A DNA stretch of 64,000 nucleotides from Isoetes taiwanensis. Its lineage: Eukaryota; Streptophyta; Lycopodiopsida; Isoetales; Isoetaceae. A program made the translations under genes and the position numbers. Below, piece by piece: positions 23,270-35,724 of the stretch (position 1 is its first letter; every line of letters starts with the position of its first letter). Location of the stretch: NCBI GenBank assembly GCA_021234155.1, contig JAJEKV010000072.1, forward strand, positions 184,001-248,000, in the 5' to 3' direction. The notes beneath the pieces are model-generated. The model was not told where the DNA came from and did not search any database. It saw nothing but the letters and a program-made list of their open reading frames with translations.

Positions 23270-24185
23270 GTTAGCTTCTTTAGCCATTAATTCTTGTAAC
23301 TGAGCCCCCACACTACTGGGGATCACCACTGACAACGGCCTGGTCTCTACGGCCCAACCATAGTCTATTGTTTTCAAATGTTAGTAGCGTGGCGGGTCAT
23401 TAGGATTGGGTCTCCAATTCTTGCTCCAAAGAATCCCTATCTTCGCATTGCATATGAGGTTCCCTTTCGCAACAGCTCAAACCAAGAGACAAACACCTCT
23501 TAAGTAATATGGGAGATTAGGGTCCTCTATTGGGTCCTCTTCGCAAAAAGCCATCCACGTCGCGGTTATCATGTGGTCCGATTAGCAAGAGCATTCCTTT
23601 CTTGACATCTTGGTAGGGGTCGAATATTTCAACTGGGTTCTTGGGTCTACCCGAGAAAGGCCCAACGTAATGAGATGCTTCTATGTGCTCATCCACATAC
23701 ACTTTTTCGGTTCTTCCAATGCACTTTGCCCGGTGTTGGGCGAAAATCTGAATGACAGCTCTACTGGTTGCACGACCCCCAAGCACTCGCGCAGAAGGTG
23801 GACCGGTAGTCAATAACTTCATTCATATATGTGTTGGACCATGAGTTATCGCCCGACTCTAGAAATAGCCGCCCAAAGGCATCATGTACTTGGCAATAGA
23901 AGCTCTCAATGCACCTATATCTTTCAAGCTCACATATGGTCACATCGACCTTAGGTGACCCTCTCTAATCATAGGTATCCCTCTCTAATCATAGGTAAAC
24001 CTTGGGCATCCTCCTTCCACATTCCCCGATTCCCTTTTGGGGAGCCACTCCCTATGCCCCCGCCTCATCTTGTAGAACATTAGTGGCCATCCATCCTTCA
24101 TGCAAAACTTGAAGAGTAGAGGTTCCAAGTGACCACATAAACGGTCCTTCTTATCAGGGATAAAACTTTCACGAATTCCTTCCAA
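23270..24185 (-). pseudogene. Degenerate ORF of unknown, probably mobile-element, origin
   Basis: Three overlapping minus-strand frames read in one order: FIPDKKDRLCGHLEPLLFKF, then CELERYRCIESFYCQVHDAF, then ASHYVGPFSGRPKNPVEIF and LIGPHDNRDVDGFL, then LICNAKIGILWSKNWRPN. The joins need frameshifts. The composition is protein-like throughout, and such lengthy degenerate ORFs in this setting usually come from transposons, but no catalytic motif is recognised and I give no family. Confidence 0.45.
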
Positions 24186-24886
24186 TTAGGAACCTCTTAC
24201 ACAAGGATGGCATCCCTACTTCCTCCCAAGTGTCGAGAATGCGACATTGATATTTATTGACATCCGAGGGATCAACAAGGTATGGGATTGCAAGAAATAC
24301 CACGTAACCTATTTACAAGGATAGCTACCATGACGACCGCCAAAGTTTATCACTTAGTTATTATCATAAACTCGTGAATTTGCCCAATTGCTTGTACAAT
24401 CGGGAAGCAAATTCGAGGCGTGGCCACTTATCTTTAGGTTCTTATGAAGAAAAATGGGATGGGAGAGCAAATGAAGGGTGAAAGAACATCGATTACTATA
24501 TTAGTCATATGTGCATTAACAGGGTGATGTTCGTGGTAGCACCAGTGCAACCGTGAGCTGGAGCCGCCTTATCTCCACATAACCAAGGCTCCTAAGTCAA
24601 CACCATTGCCTCCAATGCCGCTAACATGTAATGAGGATGCCGAATGAGAAGATAAAAAAGAAATTTCGGACTCTTTTACGGGCAAACCAAGATTCAAATG
24701 GGCGCAATGGAAGGAGATCTTGTATTGAAATGCCGGTGAAAACCTTGTATGCCTACCATATTGTTGAGCGACTGGTGCCCACCGACGGCGATAAGTTTCG
24801 ATTTCTTTTTTTTCGGACCGGGACACCTTTTGTGTCGCCTCTTATGCAAGGCAAAAGAGCTGGCCTTCGAAAAGTTCGGATAAAGT

Positions 24887-25425
24887 GTGGCGTTTCGAGG
24901 GCGCTTGGAAACGCTTGAGAAAATGGCCAGTCAAAGTACGGGGGGGTCTGAAGAAGAGGAGAAAGCAGAGAATGCAGAGCCTGATCCTGCGCTGCCCAAC
25001 ATCAGTATCACCCAAAACACAGATATATCAAGGTTGGATACCATTTTGGAAAACCTCGATGCTAAGTCCTACGAGGAGAGAATGCAAGAAACAAAGCGCT
25101 TGCTTGAAGCGACGGAAAAAGGTATAGAAGCCCTCGAGCCCACTTTTCAAAAATTAAGTGCACTTAATGAGAAGCTTGATGGGTACATGCCATTTTTGAC
25201 AGGCGAACATAAGTTTGAATACTTGGGGGTAGAGCACATGGAAGTAGACAAAGAGCACAATGAAACAGACCAACAGCACATGGAAACAGACCAAGATGAG
25301 GCTGTTGGGACACAAGAGCATCAGGTACACAGCAAGAAGCAGAAGCTCTTTCATCCACAGCAGATTGCTACTCAATCGGAGAAGGAACTTATAGGCGGAA
25401 CAAAGTCGCGGGGAGAGTGAAAAAT
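24887..25425 (+). CDS. Hypothetical acidic coiled-coil ORF
   Basis: The 177-codon frame from an ATG at 24,887 encodes an acidic N-terminal region (EEEEKAENAEPD), a heptad-like helical stretch (about residues 45-95, including RLDTILENLDAKSYEERMQE) and a Glu/Gln/His-rich tail. A second peptide, VCVDANAMGVEIPRSAVLFV and on to SVSETQSQE, continues in another frame up to about 25,608, so a frameshift or intron may separate two parts of one protein. It lies head-to-head with the degenerate minus ORF at 23.3-24.2 kb, and both may belong to one element. Family unknown. Confidence 0.4.
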
Positions 25426-26289
25426 GGGAGCCCGATTCACGTGTGCGTTGACGCAAACGCCATGGGTGTTGAGATTCCGAGGTCCGCCGTGTTATTCGTA
25501 GATGGACACAACACAAGCTATGGAATTGGGTAGAGAGCATGTCATCCGCATGGCCAATGAAATGGGTGTGATACCTGATAGCGTATCTGAAACACAATCA
25601 CAAGAATGAATATTGTATATTACTTCCTTCAATGGAAATTTTGGTTTCAGGAATATGTATTACCATATCTTTTTGTCTTTACTACTACTGCATGTTTAAT
25701 GCTAAAATAATCGCTAATCGATCCCTCCAGTAACAAATACATGGCTTTAAATACTGAAATTTTTGTGATATGCTTGCTCCACTGTACCTTCTTTTAACGC
25801 AATGCTCTCATATGGTTTTAATAAAAGGCTCATTAATTTGTCTCCTTTCAGCTGTGAAAGGTCGCGTTCGCGATTCTTGTGATAAGATTGAGCATTCCCT
25901 CCTACTACAGTCTACTCGATGGACCTTTGCATGAGCTGTAAAAATTAGATTTCCGAACAACACTGAATCATTTGCAGAATTTGTGCAAAAAAACGCCAAC
26001 TTTTACTCAGTTGGTAGTAGTTTCTGCACTATATGGCTAACCAATAACCTATTTCATGCTAAACGAGAATTCCAAATTTCTCTAATTAATTAATTCATGC
26101 TTAATAGAAAGCTCTCTTTCTAAAGAGCTCAAGATCATCTGATTCTGACCTCTTTAACTCAAGTTACGAGCTGAAGGAAAAATTACATCCTCTCTAATGT
26201 ACCCATTTGTTGAAAAAGTTGCATCTCAAGAAAAGTTGCACTATATGCAAAATAATAGTCATAGAGCAGAGTTGTATGATTGGGCCCAT

Positions 26290-27013
26290 CAGTCACACCT
26301 GTTCAAGGTCTTAGTGGAACGGGGTTGAAATATGGGGCCCAGTAGTATCCCTTGCTACTTGGAATGACTTGGAACAGGTGCAGAAAGCCTTCTTGGTTCG
26401 AGCACTAGGGGTGAAGTCCACAGTCCCATATCAAATTCTACTGCAGCAGACGGGACTCTTGCCTCTTCAGAGGGCGGCCCTTGATCGCCACATTGTCTAA
26501 TTTTAGAAGGTGGTCAATATGGACGATGCTCCTCTCCCTAACCTAGCTTATATCATGGCAATGGGGCCGCAGCGGCTCAAGGCCTGCTGGAGGGAAAAGA
26601 TAGCTCAACGTTTGGCTAGATGGAATGTGCAGGAGCACAGGTGCATACATGTGCAAATAGAGGCAGATCGCCATAGCTTGAGGCAATATCTTGACGCTTG
26701 CTTCCTGAGCAAGCTTTGGGATGCCAGTGCCCTTGAACAGGTCAAGACAACACACTACCAGCGTCACATAAATCTCACATTAGAACGAGGCCCGCAATGC
26801 TACATGCGTATCCACTTGTCAATGAAAAGACGCAGACTCATTGTCTCCATTCGCACAGGAGCACACCATCTTCGAATTGAGACGAGCAGATGGGTTGGTG
26901 AGCTAAGCCAAGACAGGCTCTGTCAATGCTGCCAATTGGGAATCATTGAGGATGAATCTCATACCCTTCAAAAGTTGCCCAAAGATATGATCAAACCGCA
27001 TGACAGTCTTTGA
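26290..27013 (+). mobile_element. LINE D, jockey/RTE-like ORF end (degenerate)
   Basis: A frame of 167 codons from 26,510 reads PLNLAYIMAMG-like sequence, then LRQYLDACFLSKLWDASALE, HLRIETSRWVGEL and CQCCQLGIIEDESHTL. The final C-x-x-C...E-D-E-S-H pattern is the C-terminal zinc-binding end typical of jockey-like mobile-element reverse transcriptases. Upstream (26,300-26,500) the same protein continues in other frames (KAFLVRALGVKSTVPYQILL, GLLPLQRAALDRHI). RT and endonuclease domains are missing. The sequence continues 3' into the tail block at 27,160. Confidence 0.7.
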
Positions 27014-27159
27014 GATCATACCTTCGAGGTTATGGACATGCGAGATCGCCTATGTCCTAGGGCACACACTTGACATCTATATATACATTTATTTCATGAT
27101 GATGTATACTTGTACAGTTTGACAACATTCTTATGCTGGCTAGTGCTACGACGTAAAAA

Positions 27160-27322
27160 TACACCTTCCTTATTACTGCCATGGTTTTTCCCTCGAAACC
27201 CCTTCGAGGCGTGGGGTTTTTAACCCGAACAAGCATAAGGTTGTCGCGCCTCTTTCGGGTCCCATAGGCTGATTGGTCTCGGGGACGATAAAAAATCATT
27301 CTTTTCTTTCTTTCTTTTATTT
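27160..27322 (+). mobile_element. 3' terminal block of LINE D with (TTCT)n tail
   Basis: It carries TTATTACTGCCATGG, TTTTTCCCTCGAAACCCC, TTTTTAACCCG, GGGTCCCATAGGCTGATTGG, TCTC and GGACGATAAAAAATC, then a CTTTCTTTCTTT tail. It lies 150 bp behind the stop of the jockey/RTE-like ORF in the same orientation, so this block may be the true 3' end of that LINE and the short copies elsewhere truncated offspring, or a SINE sharing the tail. Confidence 0.65.
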
Positions 27323-27559
27323 TATCTTGTAATTTGTGGATTTTTTCCTAAATGCACCAAATCCTCACTTTCGCGTGCTCAAACGGACCCAAAAATTTTC
27401 CTCTTTAGAATAACATTTTCCCCGTTGAAATTTGTAGATATAAATTCCATGTAATTCCATATTCTTTGTACTGATAATTAGACAAATGCCAACGCCGGGT
27501 TATATTTTCTGACAACCTCTCCAACCTTGGCCAACCCTACCGGGTTGGCAAGATTGGAA

Positions 27560-28700
27560 GGTTGGCCCAACACCGCTCAATGATTGCGTAACTTGATATG
27601 ATACTATTAACCTAATTCGATGGTTGGTATCTTGCCATCCTAATTGCCATACTCATCCTAATCGCCTTTTCAAAAACATTAAAAACAAAACCACCATTGA
27701 TTCCCCAACTATTGAAATGCACAAAAATGTGGGCGTGCGATGGCAACATATGCTTCAGCCCGTGGCAAAGATGCCCCTCGCTCTAAACCGGACAAAGAAA
27801 GAGAAGAGAAGATTAGTCAAAACACAAATTTCATAAGAATGGACAAGACCTTAAAGAATATGATGCATAGAAACAGAGAGAAACAAAGAGAACTAAGCAA
27901 AGAAGGTTATGCGCTCTTTGAAAATATGAGATAAGAAGTATAGAAACACAAGAAAATATAGAATGGGGCTTCACCGCAAAACCGACGCCTCAAACCGACC
28001 AGTTAGTGCCACATCCGAGAAATCAGACGACCCATCCTAATCTGGATACTTTGGATTTCTAATATTACGGGCTCCAACAATCAATCCGGTGATTCTCGAG
28101 TCCGCGATTTTGAAAACCGATTCTTCAACCCCCCAATGCCCAAACCACCGCCGGAACCCATATTAACTCCACACCCTCTTTTCATGAAATCGCGAATCGA
28201 ATCTGTTCACCCAATCTCATCGCATCCAATCTGATCCGACCATGCCTATTACGGTAGAAGCTTCTTTGCACCAAGCAAACTAAAGACAACGGTTGGCTCT
28301 CCTTGAGCCCGATCCACACCGCACCCAACCACGCCGCACTGCCGTAGGGCCTCCAACAAATTCCACAAATCCGCGCAAAGATCACGCCCAACACCATGTT
28401 TTTCATAAAACTTCCACTTCGCCCACAAGAAACCGATCATTCGATATGAAGCCCAAGGCAAAAAGAAGCCCTAACGGACGGCAAGTAATTTTAACCCAAA
28501 AGATGCAACAAATTGGCCACAAATTCTTACATCTTTTGTAGCCCACTTACATTGCTTACTACCATCAAGCATCGACATTATTTGGGCATTCCGCTTTTGA
28601 CTCCACGCGTGCTCACGATCATCTTTCTTCGACAAAACCCAACCATTACCATTATTTACACCTAATTTTTTAACACCATGTTGTAAATGGTCGACTTCTT
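27560..28700 (-). other. Protein-like minus-strand stretches, family unknown
   Basis: The minus strand reads KLGVNNGNGWVLSKKDDREH and AWSQKRNAQIMSMLDGSKQC, then KDVRICGQFVASFGLKLL, a stop, and WAKWKFYEKHGVGRDLCADL. Codon patterns look coding but frames are broken. A basic, helical plus-strand ORF (27,740-27,934) overlaps the region. This may be a decayed transposon related to the R1 repeat that follows at 28,985. I cannot assign it. Confidence 0.3.
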
Positions 28701-28984
28701 TTATAAAAATCAGTACCTATTTTTGTGCTAAAAACTTTTGGGGAGATTCGCAGCAACCACTTAGTGGTTGACGCTGGTGCACATGCTAGGTGTCGAGTGG
28801 TGGCAAACTACACTTGGCATGTTTAGGCTTTAGATAAGTTAATGGCTTAGATTTAGCTAGATGTAGGGTCCGGTTGGAGTCTACACTATATTAGACAAGA
28901 GCCCCTTCCGGATGTATTCAAGTTTGATCTCAAATTTGAAGAGCCTCATTTGGCATACATTCCCCATATTCTTTGTGCCCTACG

Positions 28985-30870
28985 CACCCCCCGTGTGAAT
29001 ATGCACCCAAACCAAAAGGGGTTTCAGGGGGATTTTAATTTAAAAGCATTAGATGTAATGGTTTGTGTTAATTTAAACAAATCTTGGCCCATTCGGGGCC
29101 TTGCCTAAGACAATATAAGCGTGAAGACCACTTAAATCCTCATCCTTTTGCAATGGCACCTATGTTGTCGCTTATTTAAAAAGTGCCATCTTGGATGTTG
29201 TGGGGAATAATCAAACATCTCCACAAGTGGATCGAGTTAAGATTTGCTAAACGTAAGATCATCATATATCCACAACAACCAATATTTGCCTTGCATGGCG
29301 TGTCATAGAATCGCAAGGCAACTTAAATGGTTGGGCATAAACACCGGAATGAACGTAAATACTTGGGCACTTCACTTCAGAATAAGCACAACTTTTACCA
29401 GAACCACCAAGAAAAAGACATGGGAGTACTCTCGTCCAAAATTTAAATTGTTAACACTATCTTCAAACATAAACCAAATTGGAAAAATATCCCCAATCAT
29501 ATGAACACTGCAACCTATTCCATTACAGTACAACGTGCCATTCTAGGCACAACATAGTTGTCGCATTATGGATGCCAATTTAGATGTCAATTTTCTGTGC
29601 GTCAAGCAGCCAAACTATAGAGTTCATCTTTGATTATTTCCAATTTGTACTTGATAGGTCCTACATACAAGGGATGACAAAATCCATAGAAGCTAATATG
29701 TTATGTCACCTATTAATGTTTGTAGGCAATGTAAAAGGCCTACATACAAAAATGCTATCTACACAATTAGAGACAAAGAAAATATACCAACTTGGAAACA
29801 AACATATTAACATGTCAGATTCTTCATGCTCATCTCATGCTCATGTGCCAGATAAGGATATAAAGATAATAGCACACAATACAAATGAAAATTGAGAAAT
29901 AGTATATAACCTAACAAATGAATTACTTGAAGTATGCCTCATGTTGCTGCATACCTTGTGTTGCATCACGTACTACCTTTGCATTCAAAGAAGCGTAACC
30001 TGGATATGGATCGACATCCCATGACATCTTCATATTGTAGGAGGCTGATGCACGTGTGAAAGCATTGAGGGCCAAATTGTATTGGCCATATTAAGAATAT
30101 CCTGTAATGATTTTTTTCCCAGGTTACGCCTTGCTTCCTTGAAATGTATTGCTTCGCCTGTAAGATCCACCATGCAAGTAACATGGAAAAGTGGTTTATG
30201 CCATCAATTTCTCTCATTATCCCCGAGATACCGCATGTCGCAATAAAATGGTCACGCCATATCTTTCGGCCAGAATAATACTTAACAAGTGGCAAAATAG
30301 GGCAGAGCTGTGGAAACGTATGATCTTCATTTCTTTAAAACAGATGAACTGTTGAAACCAGATCATAGCTATGAAGACTTACCATCTTGATTTCCTTAAA
30401 ACTGGTGAACCGTTGGAACCATATCAGAGCGTTATGTAAAATAGTATGCAAATGGAATTCTAGACAGTCCGATATACCGATGGATAACTAGGCGTCTGCT
30501 AGATGTAGCCGTGACATACCATATTCTGATGCAAATGTTGCATCCCCAACACCCCAAATAAAACTATATGAACTGAAATCAATTTTTCTATGGGCCTCGA
30601 ATCCCTAAGCTGAATGGCCTCTACATGTTCACAAAAATGAAAAAAAAAATAATTCCATTGACAAAAGCAGGAGGAAAGATATAAAGATACAAACGACCAC
30701 ACGATCTGTCCTTCTTTTTAAAATCAACAGCAAAAAAAAGGTGCATTCTAGAGATACTATTTGGTACAGTCGAACGAATACATCAATCAAATCATAGCAA
30801 AACCATATTGAAAAGCATACAAAAAACACAAAACACAAAGGAAACCCCCTGTTATTATGCTAGATATTGA
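28985..30870. repeat. Unclassified dispersed repeat R1, copy 2
   Basis: Partner of 17,290-18,530: shared start (GTGAATATGCACCCAAACC and GGGGATTTTAATTTAAAA) and shared end (ATTCTAGAGATACTATTTGG, CCCCCTGTTATTATGCTAGA). The interior is longer and unlike copy 1. Both copies lie immediately beside a microsatellite or tetranucleotide run. Confidence 0.5.
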
Positions 30871-30980
30871 CGAGTAAATATTGGCAAACTCAATGAGGGT
30901 GCCAATGCGAGCTCTACCATACCAAGGTGGACACTCAGCAAGCATGCCGAGTGCTATCAGCAAAAGTTGAGAAGAAGCAA

Positions 30981-31089
30981 AAAAGAAAAGAAAAGAAAAG
31001 AAAAGGGAGGTCTTTTTTTGTTTGTTTGTTTGTTTGTTTGTTTGTTTGTTTGTTTGTTTGTTTGTTTGTTTGTTTGTTTGTTTGTTTGT
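30981..31089. repeat. Adjacent (AAAAG)n and (TTTG)n microsatellites
   Basis: About five AAAAG units at 30,984-31,006, then about 18 uninterrupted TTTG units at 31,017-31,089. The Lys/Gln/Thr/Asn and Phe/Val/Cys/Leu repeat ORFs over it are artefacts of the 4 bp period. Confidence 0.9.
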
Positions 31090-31298
31090 GGGGAGGGAAG
31101 AGGGCAAAGAAAAGAATGAATAGCTTGATATCAGGAAGATGCAAGTATTTTGCTAATAATATTTAAGGATAAAGCAGCTTCTTATTCATAAATAGAACTC
31201 CTATGGCATCCACTCGATTCATATATTTGTACATACATCTGTAGTACAACATGAATTTCGGTCGAACTCGAAATATGACTCTAGAAAGCGCTATATAG

Positions 31299-32745
31299 TT
31301 AGGGCAGAATGTCCCCAGATTTCACTATTTTCATATGATTTTTTCCATTTAATGGCTGCTTCCTATATGCCATCCGAAATTCTTTTACTGTGATGCAAGT
31401 GAACATTGATGGCCGAGTAGATGTAGTAAGACTTTTAATTGGTGCCATAACAAAATCATCAGGAGGACAATGAAAAGTTGCAACAGAAAACCGTTGTCTG
31501 CTTTTATGAACAGTAGCTCGATGCTCCACACTTCGATACTCTCCATTCGTTAAGATCTAGAAGAAATTAAATTATTTAAGGGAACATTCCAAGCTTAGAA
31601 ATGGGTCAAGCTTAAAAAAAAAAAAGAGAGAGTTATTAGTGTACCTCTAGATGGTCCCCAATGTTCACTACCAAGGCATGAGGCAGGAAATTTACTAAAT
31701 GCCAGGTGCCATCCTTCATCACTTCTAATCCATCAACCTTGTTTTGAAGGAGGACAGTAAGGCCTGTGCCATCTGAATGTGGCCTTAGTCCAAATACTGA
31801 GTTTGAGTGTGAACAAGGTGGATAATCATTCAAACGCATTCCTTGAAAGTCACTTAACTTGCTAATATCTTGAAGAAATTGAGGTTCCAGTCCCAAAGCT
31901 AATGACATTCCATATAGTAATTTGTTTACCAATTTCTTCACTTCATTGGCGTACGTAGAAAATATGGTTCTTTCAAAGACAAGGTAAAAATCAGTAATAT
32001 GATCAAATAGGAAAAAAAAAGGAAGCACATTGTCAACACACATATTTGTGGCGCTTCATGGCTAAGAAATAATTTTTAACTAAATGTTAAGGAAATAATA
32101 GCATGAAGAATTTCACATAATTAGTACAATCTTCATTAGCCAATATGTATCATCTTTAGTTAGGCCAAAACTTCACCTTCATCTTTTTTTCTCATTTAAC
32201 TTCAAACAATTCAATTTATCTCTCCTTCAATTCAAAGTTTCCAACTCTTGATGTGGGTTAACCATGGCAACTATTTTACGAGAGGGACCACTTAGCACAC
32301 CCATTATAAAACAATAGCACCATTTTATTTTAAGAAATGTATATGCTATAATGGTATACCTGTAGGTTGTAGGCAAGAGCGGCCAATGAGTGGAGGGTGA
32401 TGGTGGAATAAAGAAGAACATTGCTTGGCCCCAGTCAAGGACTGAGACCCAGATGGATTAAAAAGGTCCCAAAACCTTCCAGACCCATGCTACTCTTCTC
32501 ATATATTGTGGTATTTTGGCTGAAGAACTCCTCAGTCACCCTTTGTACATCATCGAGTAATGACTCAGAAATTCCATGATTAACAACCTATGAAACACAG
32601 TTGTGTTAGTAGATAAACCAACATTGGATATAGACAGAGTTTAGAAACAGACTTGAAAGGCTCCCCAGTTTCTGCATGCAAGGTCTAGTTGATTCAATCC
32701 AGACTGGCTCTCAAGTTCATGAAGGTCGAGCACAGGGACAGCCAT
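31299..32745 (-). pseudogene. 2-oxoglutarate/Fe(II)-dependent dioxygenase, four exons, one frameshift
   Basis: Plant 2OG dioxygenase of the soluble SRG1/flavonoid/hormone-metabolism class; the substrate cannot be told. Exons 32,745-32,653, 32,587-32,360, 31,969-31,645 and 31,556-31,299 have GT-AG borders and matching phases. Motifs seen: PVLDL and NWGAFQ|VVNHG at the N-terminus, LDWGQAMFF in exon 2, Y-P-P-C, the iron ligands in LRPHSDGTGLTVLLQ (H-x-D) and VEHRATVH, and the 2OG-binding R-x-S in RQRFSVATF. All catalytic residues are kept. Exon 2 is 228 nt but the flanking phases need 227, and the frame breaks between GLEGFGTF and LDWGQ (about 32,425-32,465), giving a TGA. The start at 32,745 is the first usable ATG; with it the product is about 300 residues, shorter than the usual 330-370, so an N-terminal exon may be missing. 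Young pseudogene or sequence error. Confidence 0.85.
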
Positions 32746-32799
32746 TGCAGCTCGGCCTACATGGACATTGAGGAGTGGGCGAGCCTTTTAAATGAAATA

Positions 32800-34130
32800 T
32801 TGAAGTTTCCTAAGGGTTTCACAAAAGGGCCCATCTGCATCCAATTTTGTCACCCTTAGCCACGTTGTCCTTTAAAGTCTCTAATAAGTGGGTTAAATTG
32901 ATGACAGAAGTCAAAAAAAATGAATGGGTGGCTTTGTTTGCAAGAATCTTAGTGACGCAAGCAGATGTGTGCTCAGCATTGGAGAAGCAGCATCCTGTCA
33001 AAAATCTTGTATTTCGTACCCATTTTTGACACTTTTTGCTCTCCTGCACAGCATCTGAATGTTTATCCACCTGCCCTCTAAGGCAGCTGTTTTTTGCAGC
33101 AGTGGCCATGTCCTCTTGCACTTTAAATTCTTAAGATTCATACCCACAGGCGAGTTGTAGTGTCTAACAAGTGGCCCTGCCCAGCAGCATATTGCAAGTT
33201 GTAGTATCTTCCAAGGGTTTTTGTCTGCATTCAATTATTGGTCTTAAATGATAAAAAATGACATCTCGGTATGGTAAGCTGCAACATGTTCTCAATGCTC
33301 CTCTGTCACAGATCCTCTGCTTTGCATCAGGAATCTGCTTACAGTATGAGAAAAATGCACAAATAATGAAGAAGGAATCAGAGGGCTAAAGGCGATTTGT
33401 ATTTATAATAGCCACCAGTACCTTTTAAGGTATTCTAATCTCATGCTTTCTTTTCTTTACAATTTCTAAGGAAATCACATTGCTTTCTGTTATGACTTAT
33501 AAAAAACAAGCATAAATAGCCAAGCTATAGTTCTTTTATTTAACCTGCACCAACCGCTATGCAATACTTCTCCCAAGTGCATGCTACTCTTTCTGCTATT
33601 GCGCCTCATCAGATGCATAACACTCTACTTAGAATAGCCTGCTCTCCAATGGCAATGAAGAAAGTCTTCACCAGAAAATTCATGGCAAAAATAGTCTTTG
33701 GCAACTTAATTCTACAGAACTTAATTGCAACCCAGGCGTTGGCATGTGCCCGTTACCATTGCTCAGAAGCCACATGCCACATGACTACCTAACTATGTCT
33801 GTTTTAGACCTTATAAAAACTTTTAAGGTAATCAACGTATTCATGATAAACATATCATTTCAAATCCGAACTTGTCATGTGCTCAAGCATTTTTGTTTAG
33901 ACCTGTCCATGGTTAATTTATGAGACACGCACAATGGTTATGTAATATGCTTCTGTCTCTTTGGGTGAGATGTACACAGCATGATTATCAAACGCCTCAA
34001 CTTTAAACAGTGAAACAACCTGGCATCAAAACCGTTCACAAAAGTATCTTCTTTTGGGGCCAATAAACCATGTTATTGTAAATTAGGGTCTCAATATAGA
34101 AACCCAACAGTAGCTATCTTTATATCTTTG
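32800..34130. other. No recognised gene
   Basis: Open frames on the minus strand at 32,819-33,234 overlap in two phases and show no motif. A plus-strand ORF at 33,559-33,792 is likewise unplaced. It may be promoter and upstream DNA of the dioxygenase. Confidence 0.35.
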
Positions 34131-34139
34131 AAATGCATC

Positions 34140-34680
34140 TTCTGGAAGAGGTTAACTGCATCTGTGCCTTCCCAGTATCCTGCAAGGTTGCAACTCCATG
34201 AACTCATATCAAACACTTGAGAGGCCTCTTTTATGTTTCCACATTTTGCACACACAAGGCATTACCAACAGCCATATCCATGTTATGTCCTGTGCTAGCA
34301 TGTGAGCATTTCCCAATCCTATAGCTGCTACCATGGTGCAAGCATTCAGAACACTGATGTATGTCATCTTCTCCGGTCTTATATGCCTAGAAAGATTTCT
34401 TGTCTAGGCGCCATTGTCACACTGAGCATAGCCAAAGATCATTGCATTCCATGAAACTACATTTCATATGCGTAGGAAATCAAACCGCTAGCAAGCTTGC
34501 TGTAAAAACACACATCTAGCTTACATGGCATTTCAGGATGAAACAACACTGAACGAAGGTAGCTTTTAAACACCAGACAAGCATCCTCTATGCTTTCACA
34601 TCTGGCATACAGGCCAACAAAAGCACTGTCGATTAAACCATCGCACTTGCACCCAAGACATAATGTGCGCATGGACCTGA
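34140..34680 (-). pseudogene. PPR protein (PLS-type) pseudogene, minus strand
   Basis: Reading the minus strand gives DSAFVGLYARCESIEDA, then SWNAMIFGYAQC, TYISVLNACTMVAAIGLG, and a CAKCGNIKEASQVFD-like segment with one frame change. These are the helix-pair phrases of plant PLS-class pentatricopeptide repeats, which bind organellar RNA and guide editing or processing. Several stops and frameshifts interrupt the frame. Only about four repeats remain, without E or DYW domain. Confidence 0.75.
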
Positions 34681-35724
34681 CACTCAGGAAACCGTTATAT
34701 AGATTCTTGTTGCATAAGGTCCCAATGTCCTCATAAATGCAAGGCTGGGGTTGCTGTTGGCTATTGAAATTGCAGAATAATTCAGCCTTGCCTTGCTATG
34801 AAATTGCTTGAACAAACATTTACACTTTTGAAAATTCTTTCAATATGGAACAGTTTACACTTACAATGCATAAAATATGATCATTCCAAGCAAGCATACT
34901 CATCTATAAAGCAAGTCCCTGATAGAATGTCTGAAGTCTGATGTATAAAATTGGCGAAACAATTAAAGTCCAGGATGCTCCGTGGACAGAAACGATTAGC
35001 ATTTGGATGGCTGTAATTCTTCGATACTCGCTTTATACATAATTATGAGGATGTTAATCCTTCCCTCAAAGTATATTATGGTTTAAGACCATAGATACAA
35101 CGCGATAATTGTAGGATCACATTCATTAACATACTTTTGTCATGGAGCTTTTGCCTCTTGATCAATAATCTCTAAGGTAGTAAAATTTGACATTTGCAAT
35201 AAAGTTCAACCCCTGATAAAAAGCATTAGACCTTCTGCCTCTCCACCTCTTTTGAACAAGTAAGATTGCCTATGTCAGATATGTGGTTTTTGAACTCTAC
35301 ATTTTCTGCTCCGCTCGACTAGATCAACTTGGCTCTCTAAAGAACGACAAAAAAATTCTGGATTGTGTTGTTTCCGCTTAAATTATACATAAGAACGATC
35401 ATGCAAGCAATATACAAGCCCTATGAAAGCAACGGGTTCGATCTACCTTGGATACCCTAAATTGCGTCGTCACTTCGCAAGGCTATTTGAAGGGCGATGT
35501 CTCAATCGGCGAATAATTCACAATGGGCTGGCTCGCAACATATCTTTGGGAAATCTTCTTGACATATGGCAAGTGCAAAGCTCTTCCAGTTGCTCGTTCA
35601 GTGTTTACTGTTTGACATTATAAATTCCCAGAATTATTTTACATGGAACATCATATCATGCTTGCATCTTATTTAGAACAAGGGTAATTCTGCATTGCAC
35701 CCCACTTATGCCTCAAAAGGTGTG

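Noticed and set aside
30787-31166. Lys/Gln/Thr/Asn and Phe/Val/Cys/Leu repeat ORFs
   Set aside because: They result from the (TTTG)n run; no flanking coding signal.
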